Source of the DNA: Sutterella sp. UBA1442
GTDB lineage: Bacteria; Pseudomonadota; Gammaproteobacteria; Burkholderiales; Burkholderiaceae_F
Assembly (NCBI GenBank): GCA_002329575.1
Contig: DCTK01000009.1
Coordinates: 1 to 15,429, forward strand
DNA length: 15,429 nt
Direction: 5' to 3'
A model generated the notes under the pieces. It did not search any database, was not told where the DNA came from, and worked only from the letters and a program-made list of their open reading frames with translations. Both the position numbers and the translations under genes were made by a program. Positions 13,761 through 15,429 of this stretch are shown here, in pieces. The first letter of the stretch is position 1. Each line of letters begins with the position of its first letter.

Positions 13761-14831
13761 ATGCAAGACGCGGTTACCATTCGCATTCAATTCGACCACG
13801 GTCAACCTGCGGTTGAGCTCATTAATGCCCGCTCGCAAGCCATTGCCGATATGCTAAAAGGGCAAACGTTGGACCGAGCTTGTCTCATCCTTCGCACCCT
13901 CTTGGGACTGTGCCCTGTGGCCCAAACCATTGCGTTGAAATATGCCTATGAGGCCGCAAGAGCAGAAACGACACTCGGCGCCGTTCATATTGAAGATGAG
14001 CAATTTGTCACGATTGAAGCCGTGTTAGAGACGCTTCGTGTCTTTACTCAAGATTTGTCGGGCTTGATTCCGGCCACAAAAACCAACCCAGCGATTTTGA
14101 AAACGCTCGGCCAACTCAGAACACAGTTAATCAACCTCACAGCTGAACCCTGGAGCGCCCGCGACAGTATCTCTACGCTTTATGACGAAACTCGGATGTT
14201 GACCATTTTGTGGTTTACACAAAATAAGGCACTGATTAATACGATTAAAAGTGCTTATCAGCGCTTCTCTAATTTGGGAACATTTCCGACCGAGTCGCTC
14301 ATTAATGCCAAAATGCTTCTCGAGCCCGAAGTACTCGCCGGTGTTGTCAATGATCTTCAAACAAACGCCTCTTTTGCGCTTAACCCCAGAATCAACGGTC
14401 AACACCGATTCACTGGAGCGTTAGCCCGAAACACTCAAACACCGAATAAGGAAAGCTTTACGGTTTCAGACATTGTTAACGCTCGCTTGGCAGAACTTCA
14501 ATCGATCGCGGCAGGCCACGCCTCACCCTTTACGATTCATAGCGTCAAAATAGACGATGGCATGGGGCTAAGCCTTGTTGAGACCGCACGCGGCACGCTC
14601 ATCTACTTCGTGCGACTCGATAACAATCACGAGCGCTTGGCTCAAGTGCAAATCATTGCCCCCACTGAATGGGCCTTCCAAAAAGACAGCTCTTTGGTCA
14701 CGATTTTGGAGCGATATTGCCAGCAGCACGAACAAATGACTCAAAGAACCGAAAAAGGACTTTTGCTCATTGCCTCAGCCTTTGATGCCTGTACACGTGT
14801 TAACGTCTCTTGGGGGAAAAAGCATGCATGA
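13761..14831 (+). CDS. hupK: Hydrogenase maturation scaffold HupK (HoxV family)
   Basis: A 356-residue cytoplasmic protein related to the hydrogenase large subunit and thought to be a scaffold on which the Fe(CN)2CO unit is held before transfer to HupL. It keeps traces of the catalytic motifs: LGLCPVAQ (Cys51) at the place of RICGVC, and FDACTRVNV (Cys344) at the place of DPCxxC, each with one cysteine instead of two. ETARGTLIYFVRLDNN followed by QIIAPTEW resembles the EAPRGALGHW to PTTW part of HupL. The motif VSDIVNARLAEL precedes it. The last 8 bases overlap hypA, so translation is coupled. The Shine-Dalgarno AGGATG is 9 bases before the ATG. HupK proteins diverge strongly, so the call rests on these traces and on gene order. 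Confidence 0.88.
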   Translation: MQDAVTIRIQFDHGQPAVELINARSQAIADMLKGQTLDRACLILRTLLGLCPVAQTIALKYAYEAARAETTLGAVHIEDEQFVTIEAVLETLRVFTQDLSGLIPATKTNPAILKTLGQLRTQLINLTAEPWSARDSISTLYDETRMLTILWFTQNKALINTIKSAYQRFSNLGTFPTESLINAKMLLEPEVLAGVVNDLQTNASFALNPRINGQHRFTGALARNTQTPNKESFTVSDIVNARLAELQSIAAGHASPFTIHSVKIDDGMGLSLVETARGTLIYFVRLDNNHERLAQVQIIAPTEWAFQKDSSLVTILERYCQQHEQMTQRTEKGLLLIASAFDACTRVNVSWGKKHA

Positions 14832-15195
14832 AGTCAGTCTCGCCCAAGGAATCGTGGATGTTGTCACTCGCAATGCAAAGCGCGCGGGCATCATTAAGGT
14901 CAACGATGTCAGAGTGGCAGTGGGAAAATTAGCTGGCGTTGACATCCGAGCCTTGCGCTTTGCTTGGGAGTCGGTGAAAAAAGACACGGTCTGTGAAGAG
15001 GCCACATTAACCATCACCGAGCCCGAAGGCCGAGCGTGGTGCTTAGACTGCGCCAAAGAGGTGGTCATTGCCAATTATGGCGAAGCGTGCCCGATTTGCG
15101 GGGGCTACCATTTAGCGCCCACGGGCGGAAATGAATTAAAAGTGACGGACTTTAGCGGCGTCGATGAGGCGACCGATAATCCGTCCTCAAAGTAA
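14824..15195 (+). CDS. hypA: Hydrogenase nickel incorporation protein HypA
   Basis: A 123-residue cytoplasmic nickel metallochaperone that works with HypB to insert nickel into the large subunit. It starts MHEVSLAQGIV with the nickel-ligand His2. The structural zinc site is CLDC (Cys73, Cys76) and CPICGG (Cys89, Cys92). VAVGKLAGVDIRALRFAW is the usual central stretch. The ATG at 14824 is required to give the MHE start; the longer reading frame upstream only runs through hupK in another frame. It overlaps hupK by 8 bases and is followed after 28 bases by hypB. The serine-rich C-terminal tail is short. Confidence 0.97.
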   Translation: MHEVSLAQGIVDVVTRNAKRAGIIKVNDVRVAVGKLAGVDIRALRFAWESVKKDTVCEEATLTITEPEGRAWCLDCAKEVVIANYGEACPICGGYHLAPTGGNELKVTDFSGVDEATDNPSSK

Positions 15196-15223
15196 AAAAT
15201 AACAGTCCATAAGGAGAAGAAAC

Positions 15224-15429
15224 ATGTGCACCACTTGCGGTTGTTCAGAACACTCCCACACGCATACGCACACCGATGAAAACGGCAACACGGTGATTCA
15301 TACGCATGAACATGAACCCACGACCAAAACCGTGACGGTTGAAGAAGATATCCTTGCCAGAAACAATCACGTTGCGCAGCACAATCGTGAACACTTGCGT
15401 GACAAGCATATCTTGGCCTTGAATTTTGT
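15224..15429 (+). CDS. hypB: Hydrogenase nickel incorporation GTPase HypB, N-terminal part (runs off window)
   Basis: The visible 68 residues start MCTTCGCSEHSH, where CxxCGC is the high-affinity nickel site of HypB. A histidine-rich stretch follows (HSHTHTH, then VIHTHEHEP; eight His between residues 10 and 30), which in other species stores nickel. The next part, VEEDILARNNHVAQHNREHL, is the usual lead into the GTPase domain, which lies beyond the right edge. A strong AAGGAG stands 7 bases before the ATG. HypB hydrolyses GTP to drive nickel transfer together with HypA. Confidence 0.96.
   Translation, partial: MCTTCGCSEHSHTHTHTDENGNTVIHTHEHEPTTKTVTVEEDILARNNHVAQHNREHLRDKHILALNF

Noticed and set aside
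14770..14823. Upstream extension of hypA
   Set aside because: HypA must begin MHE because His2 binds nickel; the extra 18 residues are only an out-of-frame read of hupK.
1..15429. CRISPR arrays, tRNA or rRNA genes, insertion sequences, phage genes
   Set aside because: No regularly spaced repeats, no transposase or integrase frames and no recognisable tRNA or rRNA segments were seen.

Overview
The window looks like a chromosomal piece of a betaproteobacterium. Two observations point there. The run cysS / TPR lipoprotein-like gene / periplasmic cyclophilin / cytoplasmic cyclophilin (bases 1-2264) is a familiar arrangement in Burkholderiales. The hydrogenase genes also follow the rhizobial/Ralstonia hup(hox) order rather than the E. 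coli hya order, because hupI, hupJ and hupK homologues are present. Base composition looks near 50% GC by eye, so a host-associated member such as the Sutterella/Parasutterella group is a reasonable guess, but it is only a guess and no marker here proves it.

Layout. (1) 1-458: start of cysS on the minus strand. (2) 595-2264: a likely plus-strand transcript encoding a secreted TPR protein, an exported cyclophilin and a cytoplasmic cyclophilin, closed by a strong hairpin terminator. (3) 2265-2678: a gene-poor stretch with several dyads. On the plus strand they read as a short RNA with an anti-Shine-Dalgarno linker and a terminator; on the minus strand the same bases could serve a 52-residue ORF. 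(4) 2679-9003, minus strand: a [NiFe] uptake hydrogenase operon, in transcription order hupS-hupL-hupC-hupD-hupF-hupG-hupH-hupI. (5) 9004-9341: AT-rich promoter region of hupS. (6) 9342-13156: three genes unrelated to hydrogenase, namely a MATE efflux protein (minus) and a DMT/EamA transporter plus an M20-type amidohydrolase (plus). (7) 13321-15429, plus strand: hupJ (hybE family), hupK, hypA and the start of hypB, running off the end of the window.

How it works together. HupS and HupL form the hydrogenase dimer on the periplasmic side, exported by the Tat signal on HupS. HupC, a di-heme cytochrome b, passes electrons from H2 into the quinone pool. HupD, F, G, H, I, J and K and HypA/HypB are maturation proteins: nickel delivery (HypA, HypB), iron-cofactor assembly and chaperoning (HupF, HupK), small-subunit and Fe-S cluster care (HupG, HupH, HupI, HupJ) and C-terminal processing of HupL (HupD). 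The small subunit carries all six cysteines of the oxygen-tolerant [4Fe-3S] proximal cluster, which fits the presence of the rubredoxin HupI.

The most notable points are the splitting and inversion of a normally continuous hup-hyp cluster around a transport/amidohydrolase block, a strong intrinsic-terminator structure between hupC and hupD that would separate structural from maturation genes, a GC-rich hairpin between hupL and hupC, and the candidate small RNA near 2464-2542.
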